From: Candidatus Competibacteraceae bacterium
Lineage (GTDB): Bacteria; Pseudomonadota; Gammaproteobacteria; Competibacterales; Competibacteraceae
Direction: 5' to 3'
Assembly: GCA_016713505.1 (NCBI GenBank)
Contig: JADJPA010000001.1
Coordinates: 1,860,001 to 1,924,000, forward strand
DNA length: 64,000 nt
Shown here piece by piece: positions 36,659 to 44,861 of this stretch. The position numbers and the translations under genes were made by a program. The notes under the pieces were generated by a model that was not told the DNA's origin, ran no database searches, and worked only from the letters and a program-made list of their open reading frames with translations. Each line of letters begins with the position of its first letter. The first letter of the stretch is position 1.

Positions 36659-37306
36659 TCAGACCCAATACGTAGTTTTGGTCATTATTTTCGATACGCC
36701 CTCCATCAGCAACCGGATCGGCAGCGGCAACCGCGCGCCGCCGGCGACCACCGCGTTGGTGGCGTGCCGGGCTTCGTCTTCCTTCATTTGCTCCAGAATC
36801 GCCCGGCTGGCTCGATCCTGTTCCGGCAAGCGCTTCAGGTGCGAATCGAGGTGCTGGACCACTTGATATTCGGTCTCGGCGACGAAGCCCAGGCTCCAAC
36901 GGTCGCCGACCTTGCCAGCCAGCGCGCCGATGGCGAAAGACCCGGCATAGAACAACGGGTTGAGAATGCTGGTCCGGCTGTCCAACTCCTTCAGCCGCGC
37001 CTCACACCACGCCAGATGATCGTTTTCCTCGTCGGCGGCTCGCTCCATGCGATCCCGCACTTTATCCAGATCAGCAGTCAGCGCCTGACCTTGATACAGC
37101 GCTTGGGCGCACACTTCGCCGGTATGGTTGACCCGCATCAAACGGGCCGACAACTGTTGTTCGGCGGGTGGTAATTCGGAAGCCTGAACGGCATCGGCGC
37201 TCGGCCGGGATCGGCCGGTTGTCGCCGGACGGCCAAACAGGGTGCGGATCGCCTGATCCAAATTGCCGAGCAGAACGTCGGCGGGCGTATAGTAACGAGT
37301 CGTCAT
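36659..37306 (-). CDS. coq7: Demethoxyubiquinone hydroxylase Coq7
   Basis: Di-iron hydroxylase for the C6 hydroxylation in ubiquinone synthesis; replaces UbiF in many bacteria. The 215-aa protein has iron ligands in MRVNHTGEVCAQALYQGQ, EENDHLAW, ETEYQVVQHLDSH and EDEARHATNA. The C-terminal helix is hydrophobic and amphipathic, consistent with membrane association. It pairs with UbiH and UbiI encoded at 49.6-52.1 kb to cover the three ring hydroxylations. It is divergent from the ferredoxin gene, 34 bases apart. Confidence 0.95.
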   Translation of the reverse strand: MTTRYYTPADVLLGNLDQAIRTLFGRPATTGRSRPSADAVQASELPPAEQQLSARLMRVNHTGEVCAQALYQGQALTADLDKVRDRMERAADEENDHLAWCEARLKELDSRTSILNPLFYAGSFAIGALAGKVGDRWSLGFVAETEYQVVQHLDSHLKRLPEQDRASRAILEQMKEDEARHATNAVVAGGARLPLPIRLLMEGVSKIMTKTTYWV

Positions 37307-37340
37307 GCGCGGGTAAGCTCAAATCCTGGAGAAGAATCAA

Positions 37341-37649
37341 GTGTCTTATTATCGCTATCACGTCTTTTTTTGCACCAACTTGCGCGCTGATGGCTCGCAA
37401 TGCTGCCAGCAATACGGGGCTCAGGAAGCGCGCGATTACGTCAAGCGGCGCGTCAAGGAACTGGGGTCCGCCATACCCCATAAAGTGCGTATCAACACCG
37501 CCGGTTGCATGGATCGCTGCGCCGAAGGTCCGACCATCGTCATTTATCCCGAAGCGATCTGGTACACCTATGTGGACCATAGCGATCTGGATGAGATCGT
37601 GGAGCAACACCTCATCAAAGGCCAACCGGTGGAACGGCTGCGAATTTAG
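37341..37649 (+). CDS. Thioredoxin-fold [2Fe-2S] ferredoxin
   Basis: A 102-aa protein with the Aquifex-type (Shethna/thioredoxin-like) ferredoxin layout: C11 and C21 or C22 in FFCTNLRADGSQCC, then C56 and C60 in AGCMDRCAEGP, within a thioredoxin-like fold (YRYHVFFC...VRINTAGC...PTIVIYP). GTG start with GGAG 9 bases upstream. It carries electrons, but the partner is unknown. Its divergence from coq7 by 34 bases invites a link to the hydroxylase's electron supply, which is only a guess. Confidence 0.88.
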   Translation: MSYYRYHVFFCTNLRADGSQCCQQYGAQEARDYVKRRVKELGSAIPHKVRINTAGCMDRCAEGPTIVIYPEAIWYTYVDHSDLDEIVEQHLIKGQPVERLRI

Positions 37650-37693
37650 CTTCCCCGCTAGAGCCTTACGTCGCTTTTAGCGCTAGCGCACCC

Positions 37694-37722
37694 TTGTAAG
37701 GCGCACGCCTCTTGAGTAGAAT
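37694..37722 (+). promoter_or_regulatory. Sigma-70 promoter of rplM-rpsI
   Basis: TTGTAA (37694-37699), 17-base spacer, TAGAAT (37717-37722), ending 43 bases before the rplM start. Both boxes match four or five of six consensus bases with ideal spacing. Confidence 0.7.
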
Positions 37723-37765
37723 GCCCGACTCCCTACGCGGACACGGATTTTTGGAGCCTGTCATA

Positions 37766-38200
37766 ATGAAAACTTTCAGCGCCAAGCCGGCCGAGGTCAA
37801 GCGCGACTGGTACGTCATCGATGCCTCGGATAAGGTTCTGGGCCGGCTGTCGACGGAAGTCGCCCGCCGCTTGCGGGGCAAGCACAAGCCCGAGTATACC
37901 CCCCATGTCGACACCGGCGATTACATCATCGTGGTCAACGCCGCGAAAGTACGGGCGACCGGCCGCAAGGAAACCGATAAATTTTACTACAGAACAACAG
38001 GCTATGTAGGAAATATCAAATCGATTTCCTTGGAAAAATTATTGAAGACCGCCCCGGAGCGCGTCATTCAAATCGCGGTCAAGGGCATGTTGCCCAAAAA
38101 CCCCCTCGGGCGGGCCATGTTCCGCAAGCTGAAAGTGTACGCGGGCTCCGAACACGAGCACGCCGCCCAGCAGCCGCGGCCGCTGGACCTGAAGGGCTAA
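37766..38200 (+). CDS. rplM: 50S ribosomal protein L13
   Basis: Early-assembling 50S protein. The 144-aa sequence starts MKTFSAKPAEVKRDWYVIDA and contains VLGRLSTEVARRLRGKHKPE, DTGDYIIVVNA and KGMLPKNPLGRAMFRKLKVY, all diagnostic. ATG 37766 matches the family start; upstream frame overlaps the promoter. It is 31 bases before rpsI, the universal order. Confidence 0.99.
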   Translation: MKTFSAKPAEVKRDWYVIDASDKVLGRLSTEVARRLRGKHKPEYTPHVDTGDYIIVVNAAKVRATGRKETDKFYYRTTGYVGNIKSISLEKLLKTAPERVIQIAVKGMLPKNPLGRAMFRKLKVYAGSEHEHAAQQPRPLDLKG

Positions 38201-38231
38201 CCTGTCGGAATAGCAAACGGAACCATCGAGA

Positions 38232-38624
38232 ATGATCGAGAATCAGCATTACGGCACCGGCCGACGCAAAACCGCCACCGCCCGCGTGTTTCTGCGGCCC
38301 GGCGCCGGCCGCATCACCGTCAACCAGCGTCCCTTGGACGAATATTTCGGCCGGGAAACGTCTCGGATGGTCGTCCATCAAGCGTTGGACGCGGCTGCCC
38401 TCAATGATCGGTTTGATGTTTATGTCACGGTCAAGGGCGGCGGCATCACCGGTCAGGCGGGCGCGATTCGCCATGGCCTGACCCGTGCTTTGATCGAGTA
38501 TGATGACAGCTTGCGGGCACCGTTGCGCAAAGCCGGCTTCGTCACCCGCGACGCTCGCGAGGTAGAACGGAAAAAGGTCGGCCTGCGCAAGGCTCGCCGC
38601 GCCACCCAATACTCGAAGCGTTGA
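38232..38624 (+). CDS. rpsI: 30S ribosomal protein S9
   Basis: A 130-aa protein of the 30S head whose C-terminal SKR tail reaches the P-site tRNA. It has YGTGRRKTATARVFLRPG, the GGGITGQAGAIRHGL core and a final KVGLRKARRATQYSKR. It follows rplM and precedes a tRNA-Gln gene by 16 bases, with no terminator between, so the tRNA is likely cut out of the ribosomal protein transcript. Confidence 0.99.
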   Translation: MIENQHYGTGRRKTATARVFLRPGAGRITVNQRPLDEYFGRETSRMVVHQALDAAALNDRFDVYVTVKGGGITGQAGAIRHGLTRALIEYDDSLRAPLRKAGFVTRDAREVERKKVGLRKARRATQYSKR

Positions 38625-38640
38625 TCTTTCAATCGCTTAT

Positions 38641-38714
38641 TGGGGGATCGTCTAGCGGCAGGACTACGGACTCTGACTCCGTCAACCTAGGTTCGAATCC
38701 TAGTCCCCCAACCA
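38641..38714 (+). tRNA. tRNA-Gln(CTG)
   Basis: A 74-base cloverleaf with acceptor stem TGGGGGA/TCCCCCA, anticodon stem ACGGA/TCCGT closing the loop CTCTGAC (anticodon CTG, codon CAG), a T arm with GGTTCGAATCC, and an encoded CCA (38712-38714). The U1-A72 pair is typical of tRNA-Gln. Discriminator base 73 is A, whereas E. coli tRNA-Gln has G. Confidence 0.96.
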
Positions 38715-38719
38715 TCATC

Positions 38720-38755
38720 AAACCCACCTCAACCGTAGTGAGATGGGTTTTTTAT
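38720..38755 (+). terminator. Rho-independent terminator after tRNA-Gln
   Basis: A 12-bp stem with one mismatch (AAACCCACCTCA with TGAGATGGGTTT), 7-base loop and a following TTT run that extends the stem's own T tract. It should end the rplM-rpsI-tRNA transcript. Confidence 0.85.
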
Positions 38756-38833
38756 TGCTTGATTGTAAAAAAACAACAAATGTTGTTTTTTAAAAACAAA
38801 AATTAAATTTTGTGTTTTTTTTGAAAAAATCAG

Positions 38834-38862
38834 TTGCATTTGTGCCGCAAAATGCGTATAAA
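38834..38862 (+). promoter_or_regulatory. Promoter of the first porin gene
   Basis: TTGCAT (38834-38839), 17-base spacer, TATAAA (38857-38862). Directly upstream is a very AT-rich tract (38763-38830) with GTTGTTTTTT...AAACAAAAA blocks that recur before the second porin and may act as an UP element or nucleoid-protein site. Confidence 0.65.
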
Positions 38863-38929
38863 TTTCATCAACGCGTTTTCAACATCCTTTTGTTGTGTAC
38901 TTGCAACACAAACCTAGGAGTTTACGTTT

Positions 38930-39997
38930 ATGAAAAAGTCCGCACTTGCGTTGGCCGTAGCCACCGCGCTGGTTGGTTTTGGCTCCGCCGCCTACGCTGA
39001 CACCACGCTGTACGGTTCGGCCCGAGTCTCTCTTGACTACGTCGACGAAAATACCAATAGAGATGTTGGCGACTTCGTTTCAGGTCTGTTCGATGGCGAT
39101 GGGTATCTGGATATCGTCAACAACGCTTCCCGCCTGGGCGTGCGCGGTGAAGAGGATCTGGGCGGCGGTCTGTCGGCCATCTACCAATACGAATTCGGCG
39201 TCGATGTGACCGAAGGCGGCAACTTAAACAGCAACCGCCCGAAGTGGGTCGGTCTGAAAGGGGGCTTTGGCTCCCTCACCGTCGGCACGCAGTGGACGCC
39301 GTATTACAACGTGATCGGCATCGGCGATATTTTCAACAGCAGCCGGGTGTTCGGTAACTATATTTATCTCGGCAATACGTTCGCCACGCGGATGGACAAC
39401 AGCCTCGTCTATACGACCCCCAATCTCAGCGGTTTCAGCGCCCAGGCGATGCTGGTTATGAACGGCTCTTGTAATCCGGCCAAAGACGCCGCCTTCTGCC
39501 GGTCCGCCGCCGACAACAAGTTGCCCTCCAACCTCAGCGACACTGTTGACATGTGGAACATCGGGTTGTCGTACAAGAATGGTCCGTTCTTTGCCGGCGC
39601 GACTTATCTGGCGCTGGAAGGTCCGGACTTAGGCCCGCTGGCCCCGACGCCGGACGGCGATCAGTGGGGTGTGGCGCTGGGCTATAATTCTGGTCCGTTC
39701 GCCGTCACCTTGGCTTACGAAGATGGCGACGTCAACACGCTGTTCCCCGATAATTCCAAGAATTACTACCTGACTGGCCAGTACACCTTCGGCCCCAATA
39801 TCATCCGCGCCGCCTACGGCCATGTGGATCCTGACAGCAAGGCCGTCGGTGTTGACGAAATTGACAACTATGCCGTGGGCTATCAGTACAACTTCAGCAA
39901 GCGTACCCGGCTTTGGGTCGAATACGTCGGCCGGACCAGCGACAGTGTTTATGGCGACGGCAACGCTGTTTCCATCGGTACCCGCCACGATTTCTAA
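38930..39997 (+). CDS. Gram-negative general porin, copy 1
   Basis: A 355-aa outer-membrane porin. A 23-residue signal peptide (MKKSALALAVATALVGFGSA) is cleaved before DTTLYGSARVS, the usual first strand. Alternating strands such as LGVRGEEDLGGGLSAIYQYEFG, WVGLKGGFGSLTVGTQWTPYY (leading to the constriction loop) and a terminal aromatic residue (RHDF) fit a 16-strand trimeric porin. AGGAG lies 11 bases before the ATG. It has its own promoter and terminator. Confidence 0.95.
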   Translation: MKKSALALAVATALVGFGSAAYADTTLYGSARVSLDYVDENTNRDVGDFVSGLFDGDGYLDIVNNASRLGVRGEEDLGGGLSAIYQYEFGVDVTEGGNLNSNRPKWVGLKGGFGSLTVGTQWTPYYNVIGIGDIFNSSRVFGNYIYLGNTFATRMDNSLVYTTPNLSGFSAQAMLVMNGSCNPAKDAAFCRSAADNKLPSNLSDTVDMWNIGLSYKNGPFFAGATYLALEGPDLGPLAPTPDGDQWGVALGYNSGPFAVTLAYEDGDVNTLFPDNSKNYYLTGQYTFGPNIIRAAYGHVDPDSKAVGVDEIDNYAVGYQYNFSKRTRLWVEYVGRTSDSVYGDGNAVSIGTRHDF

Positions 39998-40023
39998 GTT
40001 TTACTTGGCGTGACCGGTTGTTA

Positions 40024-40055
40024 AAAACGGGTACCTACGGGTGCCCGTTTTCATT
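40024..40055 (+). terminator. Terminator after the first porin gene
   Basis: A 12-bp stem with a single G-T wobble (AAAACGGGTACC with GGTGCCCGTTTT), a TACG tetraloop and a following T-rich tail (CATTTT). Confidence 0.85.
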
Positions 40056-40120
40056 TTCGCCGTTTGCAACCTCTTCCGTTGTTTTAATGAAAATCTAGTT
40101 GTTTTTTTATAAACAAAAAG

Positions 40121-40149
40121 TTGTGTTTTTGATGAACTTCGTATATAAC
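40121..40149 (+). promoter_or_regulatory. Promoter of the second porin gene
   Basis: TTGTGT (40121-40126), 17-base spacer, TATAAC (40144-40149); an overlapping TATATA is at 40142. The preceding AT-rich tract resembles that of the first porin gene. The 5' leader would be about 98 bases, longer than that of copy 1. Confidence 0.55.
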
Positions 40150-40253
40150 TTGTGCTGAATCACTTTTGAAATTCATCTCTAATCAAACATCCAATTGATT
40201 GGAAATGAATTTTTAAATTGGATATCACTCTTAGACCATCGGGAAATTCCGCC

Positions 40254-41369
40254 ATGAAAAAGTCCATAATCGCCTTGGCTGTCTCAACCGCGCTCGTTGT
40301 TCCTCTTACCGGTCAGGCCGATACGATCCTGTACGGCTCGGCGCGAGTTTCCGTCGATTACGTCGATGAAGGCGGGAACAGTTTGAACGATTTGTTTGAT
40401 AGCGATGGTTTTCTGGACGTCACTGACAATTCCTCGCGCCTTGGCGTCTTGGGTTCGGAGGAGTTGGGCGGTGGTTTGAGCGCCATCTACCAGTATGAGT
40501 TTGGCGTCGATATCACTGAAGGCGGCAACCTTACCAGCAACCGTCCCAAATTTGTCGGCTTAAAGGGCGGTTTCGGCCAAATTTCAGTGGGTACCCAGGA
40601 AACACCTTACTATCACATCGTAGGTATCGCGGACACTTTCAACAGCGGTAGAACCTTTGGACCTGGCGCATGGCTGGGCGGCGCTTTCGCCTTGGACGCC
40701 GTCGGTGAATTGAGCAACGTCCGTGGCCCGGGCGACTTGGTGCGCTCGGTGGACAGTCTTTACTACGCGACACCCGATGTTGCCGGTTTTGGCGCTGAAG
40801 CCATGCTCGTCATGGATGGAGTTGCTACCAATTCCGATCCTTTTTCCAAGAGCGTCGATATCTGGAATGTGGCGCTAAAATATAGCAACGGTCCCTTCTT
40901 CGCTGGCCTCAGCTATATCAAGATAAATGGGGATAGTAATATTGATCTTGGAAAAAACGACTTTGGACAAAATGTCGTTGCCAATTTTGATTTGGATCAA
41001 TGGGCTTTGGGCTTGGGTTATAACTCTGGTCCGTTTGGGGTGGCGTTCATTTATGAGCGGGGTGACGTCAATGCAAACGGCCTGGGACGCAAGCTGAAGT
41101 TCGACGGATTATCGGTTTCAAGCGACGAGCCGCAAAGCTGGTACCTGACCGGCTCCTACAGCTTTGGCAACAATACCTTGCGGGCTGCTTACGGGCAGTT
41201 GGACGGCGGTATTGATGGTTTTGACAAGGTTGAGAATTACTTGGTCGGCTATCAGTACAACTTCAGCAAACGCACTTCAGTGTGGCTTGAATATATCGGC
41301 CGTAATGGTGATGAGTTGTTCTTCGGCGACCAAAACGCCATCTCCATCGGTACTCGCGTCGATTTCTAA
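40254..41369 (+). CDS. Gram-negative general porin, copy 2
   Basis: A 371-aa paralogue of the preceding porin. The signal peptide MKKSIIALAVSTALVVPLTG leads to DTILYGSARVSVDYVDEGG. The strand pattern LGVLGSEELGGGLSAIYQYEFG is nearly shared with copy 1, while surface and constriction segments (from ~130 on) differ, so channel specificity may differ. It ends with RVDF. ATG 40254 starts the signal peptide; upstream frame is non-coding. GC is slightly lower than in copy 1 in the middle of the gene. Confidence 0.95.
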   Translation: MKKSIIALAVSTALVVPLTGQADTILYGSARVSVDYVDEGGNSLNDLFDSDGFLDVTDNSSRLGVLGSEELGGGLSAIYQYEFGVDITEGGNLTSNRPKFVGLKGGFGQISVGTQETPYYHIVGIADTFNSGRTFGPGAWLGGAFALDAVGELSNVRGPGDLVRSVDSLYYATPDVAGFGAEAMLVMDGVATNSDPFSKSVDIWNVALKYSNGPFFAGLSYIKINGDSNIDLGKNDFGQNVVANFDLDQWALGLGYNSGPFGVAFIYERGDVNANGLGRKLKFDGLSVSSDEPQSWYLTGSYSFGNNTLRAAYGQLDGGIDGFDKVENYLVGYQYNFSKRTSVWLEYIGRNGDELFFGDQNAISIGTRVDF

Positions 41370-41401
41370 TCAAAAAAAGCCCGACTCCGGGCGTAAGGGC
41401 G

Positions 41402-41431
41402 ACGGGCGCTGCTACGCAGCGCCCGTTTTTT
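41402..41431 (+). terminator. Terminator after the second porin gene
   Basis: A perfect 10-bp stem (ACGGGCGCTG with CAGCGCCCGT), a 5-base loop and six T. It lies between the convergent porin and rpiA genes. Confidence 0.88.
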
Positions 41432-41449
41432 GTCGTCTGCTACCCGCCC

Positions 41450-42109
41450 TCAAGGACGTAGCGTTCGCACACCGTCAGCGGTGCCCAATAGCAGGACATC
41501 CGCCGGCTGCCGTGCGAACAATCCGACCGTAACGACACCCACGATATTGTTGAATTCCGCTTCCAATGCCACGGGATCGAGAATTTGCAGGTTGTAGATA
41601 TCCAGGATCAGGTTGCCGTTGTCGGTCATGAAATTCTCCCGTAAGACCGGCTGGCCGCCGCGCTTGAGCACCTCGCGCCCCACATGGCTGCGCGCCATCG
41701 GAATGACTTCCACCGGCAAGGGAAACGCGCCGAGCACCTCTACCAATTTGAATTGATCGGCGATGCAGACGAACCGTTCGCTGGCGGCCGCCACGATCTT
41801 CTCCCGGGTCAGCGCGCCACCACCGCCCTTGATGAGTTGCAACCGCCGGTTGGCTTCGTCCGCGCCGTCCACGTATAAGGGCAACGGACCGGCGGCATTC
41901 AAATCCAACAAGGGAATACCGGCCGCTTTCAGGCGCTGGGTCGTGGTCTCCGAACTCGATACCACCCCGTCGAGCCGGTGCTTGATGCGGGCCAGCGCGG
42001 CAATAAAATAATTGACCGTCGAACCGGTGCCGACGCCCAAAACCGTATCATCTCCCACATACTCCAGCGCGGCTTCGGCGGCGCGCTTTTTCATCTCGTC
42101 GTTGGACAC
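41450..42109 (-). CDS. rpiA: Ribose-5-phosphate isomerase A
   Basis: Interconverts ribose-5-phosphate and ribulose-5-phosphate in the pentose phosphate pathway. The 219-aa protein has VLGVGTGSTVNYFIAAL, SSSETTTQRLKAAGIPLLDLN, DGADEANRRLQLIKGGGGALTREKI and VTVGLFARQPADVLLLGT. GTG start. It is divergent from ilvA, with the ilvA ATG only 32 bases away, so their promoters must overlap the neighbouring coding sequence. Confidence 0.97.
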   Translation of the reverse strand: MSNDEMKKRAAEAALEYVGDDTVLGVGTGSTVNYFIAALARIKHRLDGVVSSSETTTQRLKAAGIPLLDLNAAGPLPLYVDGADEANRRLQLIKGGGGALTREKIVAAASERFVCIADQFKLVEVLGAFPLPVEVIPMARSHVGREVLKRGGQPVLRENFMTDNGNLILDIYNLQILDPVALEAEFNNIVGVVTVGLFARQPADVLLLGTADGVRTLRP

Positions 42110-42141
42110 GGAATTCTCTGCTTTCAGCCTTGACTATCGTT

Positions 42142-43662
42142 ATGCACGACTATATCAAAAAAATTCTTACCGCCAGGGTCTACGATGTTGCCATCGAATC
42201 GCCACTGGAGACCATGAGCCGGCTGTCGCGGCGTTTGAACAATCGAGTGTTGCTCAAACGCGAGGACTTACAACCGGTGTTTTCCTTCAAGCTGCGCGGT
42301 GCTTATAACAAGATCGCCCATCTGCCGCGTGAAGCGCTGGAAAAGGGCATCATCTGCGCCTCGGCCGGCAACCACGCCCAAGGCGTCGCCCTGGCCGCCC
42401 AGCGGCTCGGCGCTAGGGCAACCATCGTCATGCCCCGCACCACGCCGGCGATCAAGATCCAGGCGGTACGCGACCGGGGCGGTAAGATCGTGCTATTTGG
42501 CGATACCTACGATGAAGCCTACCAACACGCCCGCCAGTTGGAAGCGGACAAAGGCCTGACTTTCATTCATCCTTACGACGACCCGGAGGTGATCGCCGGC
42601 CAAGGCACCATCGGCATGGAAATCCTGCGCCAGCACCCCGACCCGATCGAGGCGATTTTCATTGCGGTCGGTGGCGGCGGCTTGATCGCGGGCGTGGCCA
42701 TTTACGTGAAATTCCTCCGACCCGACATCAAGCTCATCGGTGTGGAACCGGATGACGCCGCCTCGATGCACGAGGCGCTCAAGCACGGCCAGCGCGTCAC
42801 GCTCGACCACGTTGGCCTGTTCGCCGACGGCGTGGCGGTGCGGCAAGTCGGCGCGGAAACCTTTCGGCTGGCCCAGCAAGTCGTCGATGACATCATCTTG
42901 GTGTCCACGGACGAAATTTGCGCCGCCACCAAGGACATTTTCGATGATACCCGCTCCATCGCCGAACCGGCCGGCGCGCTCGGCACGGCCGGCTTGAAAA
43001 AGTACGTGGAACGCACCGGCATCAGCAACGCCAACCTGATTGCGATCAACTGCGGCGCCAATATCAATTTCGACCGCTTGCGGCACGTTGCCGAGCGGGC
43101 TGAGTTGGGCGAACGGCGCGAGGCGCTGCTGGCGGTCACCATCCCCGAACAGCCGGGCAGCTTCCGCCGGTTTTGTCAGACCATCGGCAAGCGCTCCATT
43201 ACCGAATTCAATTACCGCTACGCCGACGCCCGGCACGCCCATGTCTTTGCGGGTATTCAGCTCGCCGAGAGCGATGACGAAAAGCAGCGCATCATCGCCG
43301 CTTTGCGCGACCAAGGCTATCCGGTGGTGGACATGAGCGACAATGAAATGGCCAAACTGCATGTCCGTTACATGGTGGGCGGTCATGCCCCCGGCATCAG
43401 CGACGAGCTGTTGTATCGTTTTCAGTTTCCCGAACGGCCGGGCGCGCTGCTGAAGTTTCTGACCGGCATGGCGCATGGCTGGAATATCAGCTTATTTCAT
43501 TACCGCAATCACGGCTCGGATTACGGTCGGGTGCTGGTCGGCATTCAGGTGCCGGCGGCGGAACGAGCGCGGTTTCAGCAGTTCGTTCAGGACCTGAATT
43601 ATCCTTACCGCGATGAGACCGACAACCCCGCCTACCGGCTGTTTCTGGACGGTCAAGCCTAA
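42142..43662 (+). CDS. ilvA: Threonine ammonia-lyase, biosynthetic (IlvA)
   Basis: PLP enzyme deaminating threonine to 2-oxobutanoate for isoleucine synthesis. The 506-aa protein has the PLP lysine K50 in VFSFKLRGAYNK, ASAGNHAQGVALAAQRLG, the GGGGLIAGVA phosphate-binding loop and two C-terminal ACT-like regulatory domains (~325-410 and ~420-506), so isoleucine feedback is expected. ATG 42142 was preferred over a TTG four codons earlier. Confidence 0.96.
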   Translation: MHDYIKKILTARVYDVAIESPLETMSRLSRRLNNRVLLKREDLQPVFSFKLRGAYNKIAHLPREALEKGIICASAGNHAQGVALAAQRLGARATIVMPRTTPAIKIQAVRDRGGKIVLFGDTYDEAYQHARQLEADKGLTFIHPYDDPEVIAGQGTIGMEILRQHPDPIEAIFIAVGGGGLIAGVAIYVKFLRPDIKLIGVEPDDAASMHEALKHGQRVTLDHVGLFADGVAVRQVGAETFRLAQQVVDDIILVSTDEICAATKDIFDDTRSIAEPAGALGTAGLKKYVERTGISNANLIAINCGANINFDRLRHVAERAELGERREALLAVTIPEQPGSFRRFCQTIGKRSITEFNYRYADARHAHVFAGIQLAESDDEKQRIIAALRDQGYPVVDMSDNEMAKLHVRYMVGGHAPGISDELLYRFQFPERPGALLKFLTGMAHGWNISLFHYRNHGSDYGRVLVGIQVPAAERARFQQFVQDLNYPYRDETDNPAYRLFLDGQA

Positions 43663-43677
43663 ACCCACCCAGCAGCG

Positions 43678-43690
43678 AATTTGAAAGCAA
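43678..43690 (+). promoter_or_regulatory. Ada box upstream of ada-alkB
   Basis: The sequence AAT-TTGAAA-GCAA fits the known Ada operator AAT-N6-GCAA exactly, and the flanking GATT also matches the E. coli ada promoter. It lies 70 bases before the ada ATG, so methylated Ada probably activates its own operon here. Confidence 0.75.
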
Positions 43691-43759
43691 GATTCGGAGT
43701 GCGCAGGCTCGCGACCCTCGATAGAGTGCTAGTCCCGATCGGAAGGTTGAGAGAAATGC

Positions 43760-44854
43760 ATGATGAACGCCGCCGCCAAAAACGCACAACGCGCCACCGC
43801 AACAGTCGACGATCCTCGGTGGGCTGCCCTCGTCGCCCGTAATCCCAAGGCCGACGGCACGTTTTTTTACTCGGTTGCGACCACGGGCGTTTACTGCCGA
43901 CCCTCGTGCGCCGCGCGGCGGGCGCGACCGGAGCACGTCCGCTTCCATGCAACCGTCGCGGACGCCGAACACGCCGGCTTCCGACCCTGCAAGCGCTGCA
44001 AGCCCGATCAGCCGTCTTTGATCGCACAGCACGCGGCGAAAGTGACAGAAGCCTGCCGGCTGATCGAAAATGCCGAAACCGCGCCGAATCTTGAAGAATT
44101 GGCAAATCGAGTGGGACTCAGCGCTTATCACTTCCATCGAATCTTCAAGACGATCACGGGATTGACGCCGAGAGAGTACGCGGCGGCGCACCGCGCAAAA
44201 AAACTACGTCACCAACTCAACCGCGGCGGCACGGTGACAGAAGCCGTTTTTGAAGCCGGCTACAACGCCAACGGCCGTTTTTATGAAACATCGAACGAGA
44301 TGCTGGGCATGACACCGACCAGCTATCGGGCGGGTGGCGCCAACACGGAAATTCGCTTTGCGGTCGGCGAATGTTCGCTCGGATCGATTCTTGTCGCCCA
44401 AAGCGAGCGGGGCATTTGCGCCATTTTCATGGGCGACGATCCCGACTCATTGGTCCGCGAACTGCAAGACCGTTTCCCGCGCGCCGCACTGATCGGCGAT
44501 GATCTCGAATTTGAACAACGCGTTGCCCAGGTGGTCGGCTTTGTCGAACAGCCGTCCATCGGCCTGCACTTGCCGCTCGACGTGCGCGGCACGGCGTTCC
44601 AGCGGCGAGTCTGGCGGGCTTTACGTGAAATTCCGGCTGGCGAAACAGCGAGTTACACCGCTATCGCCCATCGAATCGGTTCACCCACCGCGGTGCGGGC
44701 GGTGGCGGGAGCGTGCGCGGCGAACCGCTTGGCGGTCGCTATTCCGTGCCATCGCGCGGTTCGCACTGACGGCGGCTTAGCCGGCTATCGCTGGGGGGTA
44801 GAGCGCAAGCGCGCGCTGCTGGCAAAGGAAGCCTTTCATGCGCGCGACGGTTGA
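43760..44854 (+). CDS. ada: Ada: methylated-DNA methyltransferase and adaptive-response activator
   Basis: A 364-aa protein with the full E. coli-type order. The N-terminal zinc domain carries C46, C50, C77 and C80 (GVYCRPSC...PCKRC) and repairs methylphosphotriesters. An AraC-type helix-turn-helix pair spans ~90-185. The C-terminal O6-alkylguanine transferase has the acceptor C330 in AIPCHRAV. Methylation of C46 would convert it to an activator at the Ada box upstream. It starts with ATGATG; either could be used. It precedes alkB by seven bases. Confidence 0.96.
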   Translation: MMNAAAKNAQRATATVDDPRWAALVARNPKADGTFFYSVATTGVYCRPSCAARRARPEHVRFHATVADAEHAGFRPCKRCKPDQPSLIAQHAAKVTEACRLIENAETAPNLEELANRVGLSAYHFHRIFKTITGLTPREYAAAHRAKKLRHQLNRGGTVTEAVFEAGYNANGRFYETSNEMLGMTPTSYRAGGANTEIRFAVGECSLGSILVAQSERGICAIFMGDDPDSLVRELQDRFPRAALIGDDLEFEQRVAQVVGFVEQPSIGLHLPLDVRGTAFQRRVWRALREIPAGETASYTAIAHRIGSPTAVRAVAGACAANRLAVAIPCHRAVRTDGGLAGYRWGVERKRALLAKEAFHARDG

Positions 44855-44861
44855 AAGAGCC

